Shown here: one piece after another, positions 1 to 11,184 of the stretch | How the letters are laid out: each line of letters starts with the position of its first letter | How positions within the stretch are numbered: the first letter of the stretch is position 1 | Source: Termitomyces sp. T153 | Lineage: Eukaryota; Basidiomycota; Agaricomycetes; Agaricales; Lyophyllaceae | Direction: 5' to 3' | Assembly (NCBI GenBank): GCA_018296165.2 | Contig: JACKQL020000010.1 | Span: 434,001-498,000 of the forward strand | DNA: 64,000 nt | Notes under the pieces: generated by a model | Databases searched by the model: none | What the model saw: only the letters and a program-made list of their open reading frames with translations | What the model was told of the DNA's origin: nothing | Program-made: the position numbers and the translations under genes

Positions 1-83
1 GGCCGGGACACCTGTGAACCTTGATGGTTGTATAACTTTGTAAACGGTTCGGTTATCTGTGTATTCCTCAGATGGGTGACTTC

Positions 84-90
84 TATATAA
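84..90 (+). promoter_or_regulatory. TATA-like box upstream of PEX3
   Basis: TATATAA lies about 180 bp before the PEX3 start codon, and no other gene begins nearby. Bases 1-271 hold no open frame I can assign and are read as promoter and 5' leader. The assignment rests on position alone, and a second gene cut by the window edge could own this box. Confidence 0.35.
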
Positions 91-271
91 GTATATGTGG
101 TTCCAATTATACATAGCTCTTAGACTCGTGACCATTCGTTGTAATAAGCAAGCGTCGAGGGAACGGTCACTGTCGGGTCTACACAGCTCCGGCGAAATCA
201 CCCGGTGCTTACAAAATCAAATGTTTGGCCACAATGGACGAACATCAATTGGTCCTTAGCCTCAATTTCCA

Positions 272-2313
272 ATGTTGATCAGCACCAAAGATTTCTTCTA
301 CAAGCGCAGAAGGGGTCTAACAAGAGCCGCTACTATCATTGGTGGCGCGTATATCGTGCGGCGCTATTTCCGGGACAGGCTTGACGAGGTCAAAGACAGG
401 TTAGAGCAGGAGCGGGCGGCGCGAGATAAGTGCGTTCTTGACAACTTTTTATAACTATCCTGTCGACTTAGCTATTCCGAAGTCTTAAGCGTAGATTCAA
501 ACAAACACAGGAGAATGTTTCTTTCACTGCCCACACATTGATAGAAACGCTCTCAAAACAAGTTTTTCACGATATGGATGTCGAAGGGCTCACTTCAGAA
601 CTCCAGAATCGATCAAAGGCTCGGCAAGCAAGCAAGCAACGTCTGGAACGTCCGCCATCGAGTCTGGCGTCTAGCATCGACATGATGCAAGACAGCGATA
701 CGCGCTCTGAAGCTGAGTCTGCGGTGGCCTCTGTGACGTCTACGTCGTACGGAGTTGCTTCCATGTCGAATATCTCGACATCGGGCCTCCAGAACTGGGT
801 GGAATCATCATCGGATGTACCGGTGTTACAAGAAGGCGAGGCCCCCGCTCGTATGTCAGAGTCTATCATGACCGTAGACAGCTCTGCTCATAATGGAGAA
901 AGTTCTTCTGTTGCGGAATCGGATCCTGTACGTCTACACTGCACTTGCTTAGTTTGACTTTCTGTTGACTACTGTTCAGTCAGACAGCGTGATGAGTTTG
1001 TCAGTCGTATCATCCGATGCGGGAAACTCTCGGACGACAGCAGAAATATGGAACGAAGTAAAGATTCTTAGTAAGTGTCTGTCTGTCTCTGTGACGACAA
1101 GCTAACCAATCAATAATCCAGCCTTAACTAGAATGCTGACCACCCTCTATTCCATCACCCTCCTTTCACTCTTGACATCAATACAATTCACTTTGCTGGC
1201 AAGATCAAAATACGTCCAGTCTGTTCTACAACTCGAAAAAGACGAACGAATGCAGGACCACATAGCCACGGAACTCACACTCACCAACATGCTGCTCAAG
1301 TCCGGGCGAGGTTTGGAGGAACTTATGGCTGGTGATATGTCAGCGCTGCTGGACGAAGAGGGTGGGCTGTTTGACGATGTATCAATTGGCGAGGATGTAG
1401 CAGCCAAGTTCTTAACAATGAGCTGGTGGATGGTACACGTAGGTTGGAAAGACATCGGGGAAAGAGTACGACGTGGAGTTGAAGAGGCGTTTGAAGGGTG
1501 AGTCTGGAGCCCCGCCAGAATTTTCAGCTTCTAAACGTGATTTCAGCGTGTCTTTGAAGAGCAAACTTTCTACAAACGACCTGCATCGACTTGTGAGCGA
1601 TGTTCGGCGGCGAGTAGAATATGAGATCACATTCGAAGGTCAAGAACGGCGGATAAAGTATGTATCTCCTTACATAATCAACAATCCTCAAAGGTCTCTA
1701 ATTCTTCATCCAAGTTTCCTCTCCTCCCTCCTCCCTCCAACCCCCGAAACAGTACACCATGTCTTAACCCAAGGTGGTCCCCCTTTGCAATCATCCATTC
1801 CTGCGCCTTGTGATCTCCTCGTATTCGATGACATCTCTGCTGCCTCCTCTCAACTCTCACATTCCCAGCACCTTCCACATCCACACCTTCCTTCCACCCT
1901 GCCGCTGATCCATCCTCATCCGCAGGACCCTGCTTTCCTGTCGCTGCTAGATGAGACACGCACCATCATCAATTCGTCTGATTTTGCATGTGTACTTGAG
2001 TCGTGTTTGGATCGAGCGACGGAGGTCTTGTTCTCGGGACTTGAGAAGTCTGTCTTTGTCTCGTCAGAGCCAAATTTACCCCCTGGCGAGCCCATACGGA
2101 TTAGACTGGTGGGATTGCTGCCCGGGCTGTCGCGGTGGACCCACTTGGCGTTGAACGCGGTACCAAATGAGCTGGTGGATGTAAGTTTGCTATTTTGGAG
2201 GTTTTCGTCTCGTTGATTACTGAGGAATTTGGTTGTAGAATGTCTTGGCTGTCAGAGAGGTCGAGTGTCTTTCCGCTATTACATTTGCAAAGTTTGAGGA
2301 TGGATTCAGATAA
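272..2313 (+). CDS. PEX3: Peroxin-3 (PEX3), peroxisomal membrane biogenesis protein
   Basis: PEX3 is a peroxisomal membrane anchor that docks PEX19 carrying membrane-protein cargo. I read seven exons: 272-429, 483-927, 980-1070, 1122-1497, 1547-1657, 1715-2180, 2239-2313 (1722 nt, 573 aa); all six introns are GT-AG and 49-58 nt. The phases join cleanly: exon 1 to 2 restores NLKRRF, and exon 5 to 6 restores RRINFLSSLLPPTPE, both typical of fungal PEX3. The N-terminus has a basic stretch (KRRR, residues 11-14) followed by a short hydrophobic segment (16-29). A serine-rich variable loop fills most of exon 2. Exon 4 holds the conserved core with LYSITLLSLLTSIQFTLLAR and KYVQSVLQLEKDER. An AATAAA at 2332-2337 is a possible poly(A) signal. 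There are no internal stops and CpG is normal, unlike the transposons to the right. The family call is confident; the exact exon 5/6 acceptor (1714 versus 1693) was chosen by family fit. Confidence 0.93.
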
Positions 2314-3692
2314 TTCCATTTCCTCCTGAAGAATAAATATACAACGTTTTAGTCTGCTGCGCGGCCATACTTATGCTGCCTCCAGATACAAAAACGTGGC
2401 ATTTTAATGTCCTTGTTTCAGTAGTCAGAATTGTTTCATGACGTTACCGGGTGACCATCATGATCGTGATCCAACTCATTTCTCCCTCGAAATGTGGGGA
2501 AGTAGACTTCGAAGGCAGAATGTTGGGTATCAGTTCAACATTTGTAGGTGTGAATGCTGCTGTTCCTTGCCTTTCCTTGCGTTCCAAGTATGCTTGAGTC
2601 ATGACATGTGTGTCAGTATTGTCTGCAGCCAAGACTTCACTATGTTTCCGAAGTAATTACATATGTTTTTCCTACGGGTTGGGTACTTAGTCCAAACTAA
2701 TGCAATTTTGGATATCTAGTACTGTATCAAATCAATCATGCTCACCATTGTCTGACAATTCATCTTCCGCAGTCAGTTGTCTTCCTTGAACTTTCTTGCT
2801 CAAGACTAATTTTCAGGAGTTGCCATCACCATGTTTGTGAAGTGATTCCATATGTTTTGTACATACATTTCTAGTCTGAACTGTATGAATCATTCGTGAT
2901 AGTTGGGTACTTAGTCCAAACTAATGCAATTTTAAATATCCAGTATGGAGTCAAATTACTCAATGTTCCCCATTGTATGACATCCCATCTTCTGCAGTCA
3001 GTTGTTTTCCTGAGCTTTCTTGCTTAAGACTGGTTTCAGGAGTGCCACAGGTGGGTGCATTTGTTTCACCCATAGATGTTGATTGTACAGGGTTTCTCCA
3101 GCTCATCCCTGCTGGACACCAAGTAGATGGTTGGGCATTGTCGCTTGTTTCCCAAACTGCATGAGGTGTTTCATTAATTGAGCCCCAGAATGTTTTCTGG
3201 GAAATATTCCCAATGAATACTTTGGGTGCATTGCTACAGAACAGCTGGGGCTGTTGGGTCGTAGCCCGTGATTCATTAGACCACAAAGACATGTTGGCAC
3301 CTATGTTATTTGGCACAGATTCCCTTAGATGACATCTAGCCCTTGAAACTGGGGGATTATCACTGGTGACAGATTAAATCCTGTAGCACTTGCAGTTTGT
3401 AAGTGCCTAGTCTCCATAGTCTCTTGGCCTTGAGTTCCCTGGAATCATCCGTTTCCCAGCACTCTATTTCCCAAATTACTTTGTAACATTTCCCAATTTA
3501 CTGTGTAACATACTCTGAATACAACTTCATTCCTTCCTCCTGCTCATACTGAACTCTGGTTCAATTCCTGAGTCCTCTGACTATCCTCCATCTCCAAACT
3601 TAGTACTCTATCAAACTCTGATGCTCCATAAGCCCTTGAGTCATTGCAGTCCTCTAACTAGCAGGTTGTTTGCTCTACAGTGAGAGAGCACT
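2314..3692. other. Gene-free stretch downstream of PEX3 with a decayed direct repeat
   Basis: No open frame longer than about 120 codons occurs and none resembles a protein I know. The DNA is A+T-rich and low in CpG, like the old transposons to its right, so it may be an unrecognised transposon relic. Its only structure is the duplication listed separately at 2638-3047. The right edge is the end of an LTR of family G at 3693. Confidence 0.6.
2638..3047. repeat. Direct tandem duplication, two diverged copies
   Basis: Copy 1 is 2638-2824 and copy 2 is 2827-3047. Both contain GGGTACTTAGTCCAAACTAA followed by TGCAATTTT, and further on the shared block GCAGTCAGTTGT near an AGGAGT(T)GCCA end. Copy 2 has about 40 extra bases in its first third. 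The copies differ by scattered substitutions, so the duplication is old. No coding capacity or transposon termini were seen. Confidence 0.7.
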
Positions 3693-3910
3693 TGTAATGT
3701 TTCTGTTATGGTTTGTGCAGCTTATGGTTCACACCTCATAAGTCAAAACCAGTTGATTGGCCTAGTCTACAAAGTATGAAATAAGGTGCTGCCTTATGTA
3801 ATTACAATACAGGTATTTAAGGGTAACATCATGTGACACTACTTTATAATAATATGACTAAATAAATATTAAATGGGTATGTTACTGAGGGGTAATGGCA
3901 CTCTGTTACA
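3693..3910 (-). repeat. LTR, family G (3' LTR of a minus-strand element)
   Basis: On the minus strand it reads TGTAACAGAGTGCC...GAAACATTACA, with matching TGTAA/TTACA ends. A purine tract on the coding strand, AAAAGGGGGGTATG, sits directly before the TGTAACAG end, where a polypurine tract should be. A second copy of the same LTR lies at 43731-43938 on the plus strand, including the shared block ATTACATAAGGCAG. This makes it the downstream LTR of an element whose interior lies to the right. Confidence 0.75.
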
Positions 3911-5811
3911 TACCCCCCTTTTGAGTCCATCAACAGACTCACAGAAAATCAAAGTAAAAAAAGGGGGTGGGATATGGCATCCCACCCCAGAGTCTCACTG
4001 GCATCTGATCACAAATCTCTACATTATAACAGTGGTAGGATCAAATGATCCTACTTGATAAGATGGACATAGTTCCATCCCAGTGCACTGCCCAACTGCA
4101 CTGGGTGCTAAGTGGGCCCTCAGTGAGCCCATGTTTATCCTTCCAATGTTGCTGGTGAACTCCACTGGTAGTTCACCTGGCCCATTCATCCATCTTTGAG
4201 GCTGCCACTTCCTCATTGCTCATGATGTCTGCCCAGCACTCTGATACAGCATTAGCTGTATCAATGGAGCCACTTGATCCAGCCTCAGGAGCAGTTGGGG
4301 TAGCTATGTTAGTCACTATGGCTGCATCTGAAGGGCTGGGGATGACTTGTGGAGTCATTGCTGGTTGGGGATTTGTGGGTGCCAAAGAGTTGTCAGCATA
4401 GTCCAGTTCCATGGACTCCTCTGTAGGTGCATCTTGAGAGGACACACTAGAGCTCATGACAGGGTTGGTAGGTTGGTAGTGGCTGAAGCCACTGACAAAG
4501 AGGGCCCCTCCTCAGTTGGAGCTGCACTTGTGGGAGGATCCATGGAAGGTGGCTCCTCTGCCTGTGCAAGGGGTGGCCCTCACCCCCTACACAGGTTGGT
4601 GCAGGATGTGGGTGAAGATACCAGCCTCACCATAGTGCAGCAATTTGGCCATGCCAAGTGGAGAGTGGCCTCTACTCTCATGGAGTTGGAGGAGCACTCA
4701 AAAGCACTCCCAATTGTCAGCAGTGGGGGCATACCACCCATTATATCCCTCCAAAGCAGGGGTACACTGAGGGTTTGGAGTCAACAATGGTGTTCATTGT
4801 CAACCCTCATGAACAGGTTCATGTGCAGTGTGCTTCCTGACCAGTGGTGATCAAGGAAGCATATACCATAAGTATATGCATGATTCACCCAGGCAGGAGG
4901 CATGCAGTTTGCCAGGAGGTGATGTATCACCTCCATCTCACTGAGATTGTTGATTTGCATAGGCAGCACTTGCAGCCTATGCAGAGTGAAGGTGTAGGGG
5001 GTAAAAAGAGTAAATTCCCCTACATGGTTCCAGTAGTCATCAACCGTGTCTTGATAGAGACAAGGTTGAGCAGTCACCATAGCAAATAGCCTCATATAGG
5101 CTGTTTGTGCATGTGGTGTAGTCAGGGTAAGTGCCAGATCAGTACATAGCCAAAGACTGAGCATTGGTCTATGCATAACAAGGTATCAATGGCCACACCT
5201 GAATACAGGTTCTGCAAACCTGGGTGGCTGTGGTGCAGAATGTACTGCACCCACATGTCAATGTTGAAGTGACAGTTGATTGGGACTCAATGAAGTCCTT
5301 CTCCAAACATATTGTTACTGTATGGCCAAGCATGGCTGACAAACATGAGGGCAAGGGGACCAGTTGTCAATGGCAGTCCCATTTGAGAAGAGAAGTTTTT
5401 AACTCTTCTGGAGTCAACTCCATGACATGCCACATGGTGCAGTTTCTAATGTCTGGAGCCATGTAAAAGGAGATTTGATGGAACTCCTGAAGGAGGAGAG
5501 TGGTATGTATCTGCTCCCTTATGGTAACCCTAGCTCAGTTCTCCCAAATGAGCTTCAGGATCAGCCACAGCTGTTCTGTGTTCATGGGCATCCCTTGTGG
5601 AGCCCAGAATATAAAAATTCATAGCAGGGGGATATATGGGATATCTCTGCCATCTCTGTGGAGCAGGCAAAGACTGCTTCATCACCCACAAAGACCACAT
5701 TGGTCATTGGTGACCAGTAGAAGTTGGGGTGAAGAATACCCCTGAAGTCATTCTGGCACTCAAAGTGCTCATGGACCATCATGGTCTCCCAGTCATCTGG
5801 AAGGCAGCTGG
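3911..5811 (-). pseudogene. Interior of LTR element G, unrecognised minus-strand product (3' part)
   Basis: Broken minus-strand frames run through this block, the clearest at 4173-4457 (acidic, Pro/Ser/Thr-rich tail), 4781-5176 and 5582-5811. The 4781-5176 piece has a helical look (TLHRLQVLPMQINNLSEMEV) that could be a degenerate gag, but I recognise no protease, reverse transcriptase, RNase H or integrase motif. Frames are interrupted by stops and CpG is very low. Because it lies between a polypurine tract plus LTR-G and further minus-strand frames beyond the LTR-C insertion at 5812, it may belong to a non-autonomous LTR element. Function unknown. Confidence 0.5.
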
Positions 5812-6929
5812 TGATAAGACCCACTTGTTGGTGAGCACCATTTTTGGCATTCCTGATTGGACAGTAGCTGATTATATTGATATGGCACAAGTCACAACAC
5901 TCAGCACATGAGGCCTAGCCCCAAGGTCTGGAACAATGTAGCCTTTGCACAGGATTTTAGCAACCACAAGACTTATCAATCATGAGCTGCATCACATGGA
6001 ATCTGGACTCTGGATCTAGAACAACAAGGCCAAGACCTTTCTTAGCAACAATTGCTAGCAACTTTCCTGGCAACAACCATGCCTCTTCTCCAAATAGGGA
6101 TATATTGACAGTTGTGTGATTTCTTACTTATCATTTTTCTTGTTGAGCTTATAAACATACTTGAATGGCATCTACACTTCAGGTACTGACATCAGACATG
6201 CTCTTTTCTTGCAATTTATAACTTTTACACATCACATCCACCTTGCTTACTTTTTACTTGTTTACCAGACTGACACCTAGTATGTATCATAAACACTTTG
6301 GCAGATGCTGTTGCTGGCAGCAACTACTATTTTCTTTCTTATACTATACCTACAAACAGTATAAATACTGCCTGTATATAGAGACTAAAGACAACAAACA
6401 GAGTACTGTTTCCCCCTCTCTATCTCTAAGCTTACCAGCTTGAGATCTCTTTTTGCTCTTTTGCTTGCTATTGACAATGACTTAGCAACAGTCTTGCCAA
6501 TCTTGTCCTTGACTTTGTGTGGTACCAACTATGGGTGCCCTTTGCATTATTTCAACTTAGCAATGCTACCAACTATGGCTAGCAACTAGTTTGCATTTGT
6601 CCCCCAGCCCCTTTTATTGTCACTTTCTCCTTTATTTCCCAACTCCTCTTTCACTGCTTAGTTCCCCCTTCCTTAGTGACTCTTTTTCCTTCATTCTTTT
6701 TCCTTTTCTTTGTCTAGTGACCCTTCATTACTGTCTAGCAACTTAGGCTAGCAATAGTGACTATTTTCACTTCTCATTCAACCCACACCTATTAGCTCTT
6801 GTTCTCTGGAATGGTTACTGACTCACTCTCTTTATTAACTTCCTACTGCCAGCTACTCTATCTAGTGACTAGTGTTAGGTCTTCCTTTTTGGTTTCCTGC
6901 ATGGCACTAGGCAGCATAGGGGCACATCA
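5812..6929 (+). repeat. Solo LTR, family C, oldest copy
   Basis: It runs from TGATAAGACCC to GCACATCA and aligns end to end with the LTR-C copies at 24990, 52872 and 62387, sharing GGTGAGCACCATTTTTGGC near one end and GTATAAATACTGCCTGTA inside. A TATAAATA at 6360-6367 gives plus orientation. Flanks are CTGG (5808-5811) and CCAG (6930-6933), which would be a 4-bp target duplication CCGG after CpG deamination on opposite strands. No internal coding region remains, so it is a solo LTR. Confidence 0.75.
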
Positions 6930-6933
6930 CCAG

Positions 6934-7491
6934 GCACTGTATCATTCAAATGCTTGAGGTCCAGTTTGGACTTCTTAGCATCAATACCTAACAGCCATTT
7001 GGCATTAGTATTGTGGTGCTTCTTGCAACAATGCTCAGTGGCATTGTTGTCTGAGTTGCTGTCCAAAATACATTGTTTAGACATTGGGACATTGTCATCA
7101 CCATTGCTGCCCAAGTTAGATGCCACTGGAGCACCTGTGGCTGCTTGAGCAGCTTGTGCTTGGGTGACAAAGAATTTTTTGTCACAGGGATCCCAATGCA
7201 CTGGTGGGAAGTGCTCCTGAGACAGAGCACCAGGGATAATATAGGTCCTTGGTTTAAGAACCTCAATCATTTCTGCCTCTGATCCCTATAGCACATTTGC
7301 AGAAAAGGCAATTGGGGTGGTGATGACCACAGGGTCATCTGCCACTACTGGATTGGTGGCTGGCTTCACAGTGCCAGCCTTTGCTGTGGTGGACCTTGAT
7401 GGTCCAGTTTTAGCTGCTGCTAGTTTCAGTGGCCTAGCTTCAGCTGCTGCTGGATTCAATGGTCCAGCAGTGGATGGAGACACTGATATGA
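6934..7491 (-). pseudogene. Minus-strand retroelement frame split by a solo LTR-C
   Basis: Two adjoining minus-strand frames (7286-7491 and 6934-7270) are separated by a single stop. The first is an Ala/Lys/Thr/Pro-rich low-complexity stretch with repeated AAAK and TAKAG motifs. The second has Cys/His residues (HCCKKHHNT) but no recognised zinc-knuckle spacing. Across the LTR-C insertion the reading direction continues into 3911-5811, so both are probably parts of one broken polyprotein. Family unknown. Confidence 0.4.
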
Positions 7492-7794
7492 TGTTGTCAC
7501 ACCATTGGGAACATAATAAACACCAGAAGTCAAAACAAACATTTATTAAGGCTGAAAACTGTAAGCCTCCTGGTAAAACAAGTCCCAGCAACATTATCCC
7601 TTTAAATACACCAGAAGAAATACAGAACAGGATAGGACAAGGACTATACTAGACTATACACTCAATAATAGTCCAATCACTGTAATGGGAGGGGAAGCAT
7701 GGGACTGGCAAAAGCACCTGAGTGGCATCAATTCTGGCAAGATCTAGATCTGATCTAAGAATAACCAGATTGGAATGTTGACTGAAAGGAGATA

Positions 7795-8175
7795 AAGGGG
7801 GAATGAATGAGAAAGAATGGAATGAAGGGAAGGGAAAGGAAGATGAATGGAAGAATATGAAATGAATGGAATGAAGGGAAGGAAAAGGAAGATGAATGGA
7901 AGAATATAAAATGAATGGAATGAAGGGAAGGGAAAGGAAGATAATTGGAAGAACCTGAATGGGAAAGAACCTGAAAGGGGAAGAATATGAAATGAATAAA
8001 GGAAGATGAATGGAATGAATGGGAGGGGACAGATGAATGGAAGAAACTGAATGGGAAAGGACCTGAATGGGGAAGAATATGAAATAAATAAAGGAAGAAG
8101 AAGGGAAGAAACTGAATGGAGAAGAATATGAATGGAAGAAATACAAAGGAGGGAGAGATAAATGGGGCAAATGGA
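7795..8175. repeat. Purine-rich minisatellite inside LTR-D
   Basis: Three exact-period 49-bp units occupy 7819-7867, 7868-7916 and 7917-7965, each starting GGAATGAAGGGAAGG and carrying GGAAGATGAATGGAAGAATA. Degenerate units continue to about 8175. The plus strand is almost pure A/G with scattered T. Confidence 0.9.
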
Positions 8176-8338
8176 AGCTAAGAATGCAAAGGAGGAATGA
8201 TAGAACCAGGAACTGGCCTGTGGCACTGAAACAGGCATGCCAAAAGGGGGAATCAGAATAACAGTTATGAATAAGGGGCTGGAAAGTATGGAACCAAAAG
8301 TCACATGTAGGGGGTGGTCTGTGCACTGTAGAAAGAGG

Positions 8339-8346
8339 TATAAATA
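8339..8346 (+). promoter_or_regulatory. TATA box of LTR-D
   Basis: TATAAATA lies in the right quarter of LTR-D, as expected for a promoter in a long U3. It is the main argument for plus orientation of this LTR. Confidence 0.45.
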
Positions 8347-8589
8347 GCCCAAGTAGAGTAGTAAATAGACAGGCAATTAATAGGCAAAGGCTCAGTGGTT
8401 CCCAGGGAGTGAATCACTTAGGCTAGAGTTTGTTGAGACCCCTCTGCATTCAGAATAGAAATATTTTGGAAGTAAACCCCTTCAACTTCAAGCATTTATC
8501 AAGACATCAGTGTGGAATTGGAGTAGACTGCCTAAGTCTTCAAGAAAGCCCCAGAACTATCAGTATTACTCTAAACCAGTACTACAACA

Positions 8590-9467
8590 CCTTGAAGTCA
8601 GGGTGCTCATCCATCCTCTGGTCATTGCCAGCAGGCACATCATCATCATAGGGCACTAGTGGTGCCCTCTGAGTTGAGGATCCCTCAACAAACACAGAAG
8701 GCTCTGTGTGCACCTTCTTTGCCTCTGGCAGTTCAAAAGGGGAGGCTACCCACTTTCCCTTCCCCAGGTCTATCCAGGCCTCATTCCTTTGGTTATGAAC
8801 AATGTCAAGTTTGTTCAGAACTTGCACTAGTGCCAACTGCACTACAGGGCTATTGAGGACCTCAGCCCCAATGTCCTCTGGTACTCTGGCTTTATGAAGC
8901 TGCCGGAGAAGGTGAGTGATTTGCTCATCCATAGCAGTCAAAGGCTCAGGTACTTTTGCTTTGCCCTTGCCCTTCTCCTTTTTAGAGAATGGCAGTTGAC
9001 AAGGGAGTGCTACTTCCTTGTGCCAGTGTAGGAGGCAACATTGCCATTGCCTTTTCTTTTTCTTCATTGGTCAAGGCAGCTGCTGGATGTTCTGATGCAC
9101 TTGACAATGATGATGAAGCATTTGCCAAATGCACTGTGATAGGCAGTCATGGTATCCAAAGTTCATTGGTGGGGGCACCTGAGGTCCCCCATGTCCTCTT
9201 CTCATTCCTCCATGCTGCAGGAGCATTCCATGTCCCCACACTGGCAACTGCTGCATTGGCACTGCATAGCTAGGTGGGGCCACATCTCCTAGCACCACTA
9301 CAGGTCTTCTGCCCATGGGCCTTGTTTTCCTTAGAGCTGGGGCTGCTCTTCTCATTGCTGGGAGCACTATGTTTCCAAGCACCAAGCCTCCTGGCAATGC
9401 AGCAAAGCCACCAAACCTAATATTTGATGGCTGCCAACACAGCAGCTTGTCCAACTTTTGGACTAAG
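8590..9467 (-). pseudogene. Accessory minus-strand frames downstream of the D integrase
   Basis: Two frames follow the integrase on the same strand. 9071-9454 is Gly/Arg/Pro/Met-rich (HGGMRRGHGGPQVPPP). 8582-9067 has a Lys-rich start (KKEKGKGKAK) and a helical segment containing AMDEQITHLLRQLHKA and NSPVVQLALVQVLNKLDI. They run to the LTR-D border; the last stop codon falls just inside that LTR. I recognise no enzymatic domain. They may be a C-terminal extension or extra gene of D, or gag-like remains of the element interrupted further left. Confidence 0.4.
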
Positions 9468-10613
9468 TCATTCTAGCCAACTGCACAGGGTGCCATATGC
9501 CTTGCAACTCCAAATACCTGTCAAGGGCTGCTTTGTTCTTGCAGATGGCAAGGAACTCCCAAGTGGTCTCCCCTCCAAGCTCCAAAAAACCTCAAATTTG
9601 AGGTTTGTCCCATCCCAACAATGACCTAGCAGGTCATTGACAAACCACTCTTGGTTATCTAGGGCACCAAAGTCATATGGCTCTGGTGTTGCCCTGTTAG
9701 GGAACAGCCCATTGTTGCTGGCCTTGTAAGGTTGCAGCAGCAATACATGGAACTTAGGATGAATTCTTTGTTCCTGGAGTGCCATAGGCAACTCCAACAC
9801 ATAATTGGAGGTCTCATTGTAGGCCTCCAATATTTTATATGGCCCAACCCACCTTGGACAGAGCTTCTTAGCTCTGCCTTTTGAAAGGTTGAGATTTTTT
9901 GTTGAAAGGTACACTGATGCACCTTGCTGTAGTTCTGGATCAGGCCTACAATGCAAATTAGCAAGGTGTGTCTGAAAAGACATGCACTTCAATTGTTGCA
10001 TTGTGGGCTGCTGCCAAGTTCTCTAGAGCTTGGCAGGAAAACTGCTGAATTCCCTTAGGAATTGCAGTATCAGACCTGATCTTGCAAATCATTGATGACA
10101 TGTAGCCACTGTTCAACTCAAACAGTGCAAAACATGTCATCTCAGAAATGCTCACATTTCTGGCAGACTCACTTAAGTCTATTTGACTTAACAAATCTTT
10201 TTGATCTGGGTGCATCACAGTGCACAATATCTGACCAATATTCCTATTGGCATGTTTGGTCTGTCCATCTATTTGTGGATGAGAAGACATTGACATTAGG
10301 AGCAAAGCTCCTAATAACTTATGCAGTTCATGCCACCATTTAAACATGAACTTAGGGTCTCAATAACTGACAATTGAGCTTGGGAGGCCATGTAGCCTCA
10401 CAATTTCTTGCATGTAGGTCCAAGACAGCTGTGACACTGTCATGGTAGTGTGCACTGGGATCAAGTGCACCATGCTTGTCATGTGACATATAACTACCCA
10501 AAGGTAGTTATATCTCTTAGCTTGGGGGAATGGGCCTATAAAGTCCATTCCTATGAAATCTCATGGCTTAACTGGAGCAGGCAGGGAGTGTAATTTCTCT
10601 GGAGGGAGATGAT
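9468..10613 (-). pseudogene. Ty3/gypsy chromovirus integrase fragment with C-terminal chromodomain (element D)
   Basis: Translated on the minus strand from 10613, it reads SNHLPPEKLHSLPAPVKP and MDFIGPFPQAKRYNYLWVV (integrase core entry), then SSHPQIDGQTKHANRN (helix carrying the catalytic Glu in the family, here Lys) and the integrase C-terminal SH3-like segment LCPRWVGPYKILEAYN with HPKFHVLLLQPYK. A chromodomain-like stretch EWFVNDLLGHCWDGTNLKFEVFW follows near 9600. The three catalytic acids appear lost: VVVDR-type is VVICH, SDRD-type is SY-stop-D, and E is K. The right side is cut off by the LTR of A2 at 10617, so protease, RT and RNase H are missing. Confidence 0.8.
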
Positions 10614-10616
10614 TGC

Positions 10617-11171
10617 TATCAGGGGATGTCCCATTCCCTCTCTGTCCTGTTCTCTGTCCTTATGGTTTTCCTCTATTCCCCTTTATTTTTCCTGTCTACT
10701 AGTCCTAGTTCTAGTCCTCAAGCTGCACTGGTTCTCTGTCTATAATTCTGACAAGTGTTGCCCTTCCACATGGCCTCTTACCAGACCCCTGGATTTTTTC
10801 CTATATTCTGGGCCTACTACTCATTGTAGGCCTCCTATATTTAGACCACAAGTACTTTTGACCAAGGCTATTCTTTCTTTACTTTGGTATGTGGTCACAT
10901 GCCAGGAGTCTGGAGATCAAGGCCATTTATGATGAATTTCCACTTTTTGATCAGAATCTAGATTTAGTTGTTGTTGGGTGTTTTTTCCAGAAGCTCTAGA
11001 GTAAATTTTTCAAAGACTGGCATTGGGGATCCTTAGACTTGTTCTCTTTGTATCTCCCTCTGCCAGGTGAGTAGTTAGAACTCTAGAACTTCTTGTAGAT
11101 GCTAAATAGACTTTGGATCTCCCTCTGCCAGTTGTTTGATTGAGCCACAGCCTTCAGAGGTTGCCCTTACA
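10617..11171 (+). repeat. 5' LTR of A2
   Basis: It begins TATCAGGGGATGTCCC, a mutated TGTCAGGGGA, and ends GGTTGCCCTTACA. Its first 90 bases match the partial LTR of A4 at 50950-51072 (read on the minus strand, GAATGTCCCA and TTTTCCTC). Its last 140 bases match the A2 3' LTR (CTTAGACTTGTTCTC, GATCTCCCTCTGCC). The two A2 LTRs nevertheless have unrelated U3 halves. The start is less certain than the end. Confidence 0.7.
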
Positions 11172-11173
11172 GC

Positions 11174-11184
11174 AGAACAAGTCT
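11174..11184 (+). other. Primer-binding site of A2, complementary to its own LTR
   Basis: AGAACAAGTCT begins two bases after the LTR end. It is the exact complement of AGACTTGTTCT at 11035-11045 inside the LTR. No tRNA-type TGG start is present. This arrangement matches self-priming as described for Tf1 of fission yeast, and the same 11-mer pair occurs in A1, N2 and A3. Confidence 0.6.

Larger units (their letters stand above)
7492..8589 (+). repeat. LTR, family D, with internal minisatellite and TATA box
   Basis: Its termini are TGTTGTCACACC and CCAGTACTACAACA, matching as TGTTGT/ACAACA. TATAAATA at 8339-8346, about 250 bp before the right end, argues for plus orientation. I find no matching target duplication (TATGA on the left, CCTTG on the right) and no second copy in the window, so solo LTR versus one end of a truncated element cannot be decided. 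The long Phe/Ser/Pro-rich frames that cross 7649-8376 on the minus strand are a by-product of the purine repeat, not genes. Confidence 0.6.

Noticed and set aside
567..1630. Minus-strand frames under PEX3
   Set aside because: They are antisense shadows of the well-supported PEX3 exons.
4347..4850. Plus-strand frame of 167 codons
   Set aside because: It is opposite to the minus-strand frames of element G and low in complexity; no motif recognised.
7649..8376. Two long minus-strand frames rich in Phe, Ser, Pro and His
   Set aside because: They are translations of the purine-rich 49-bp minisatellite in LTR-D; the repeat stays open in more than one frame by composition.
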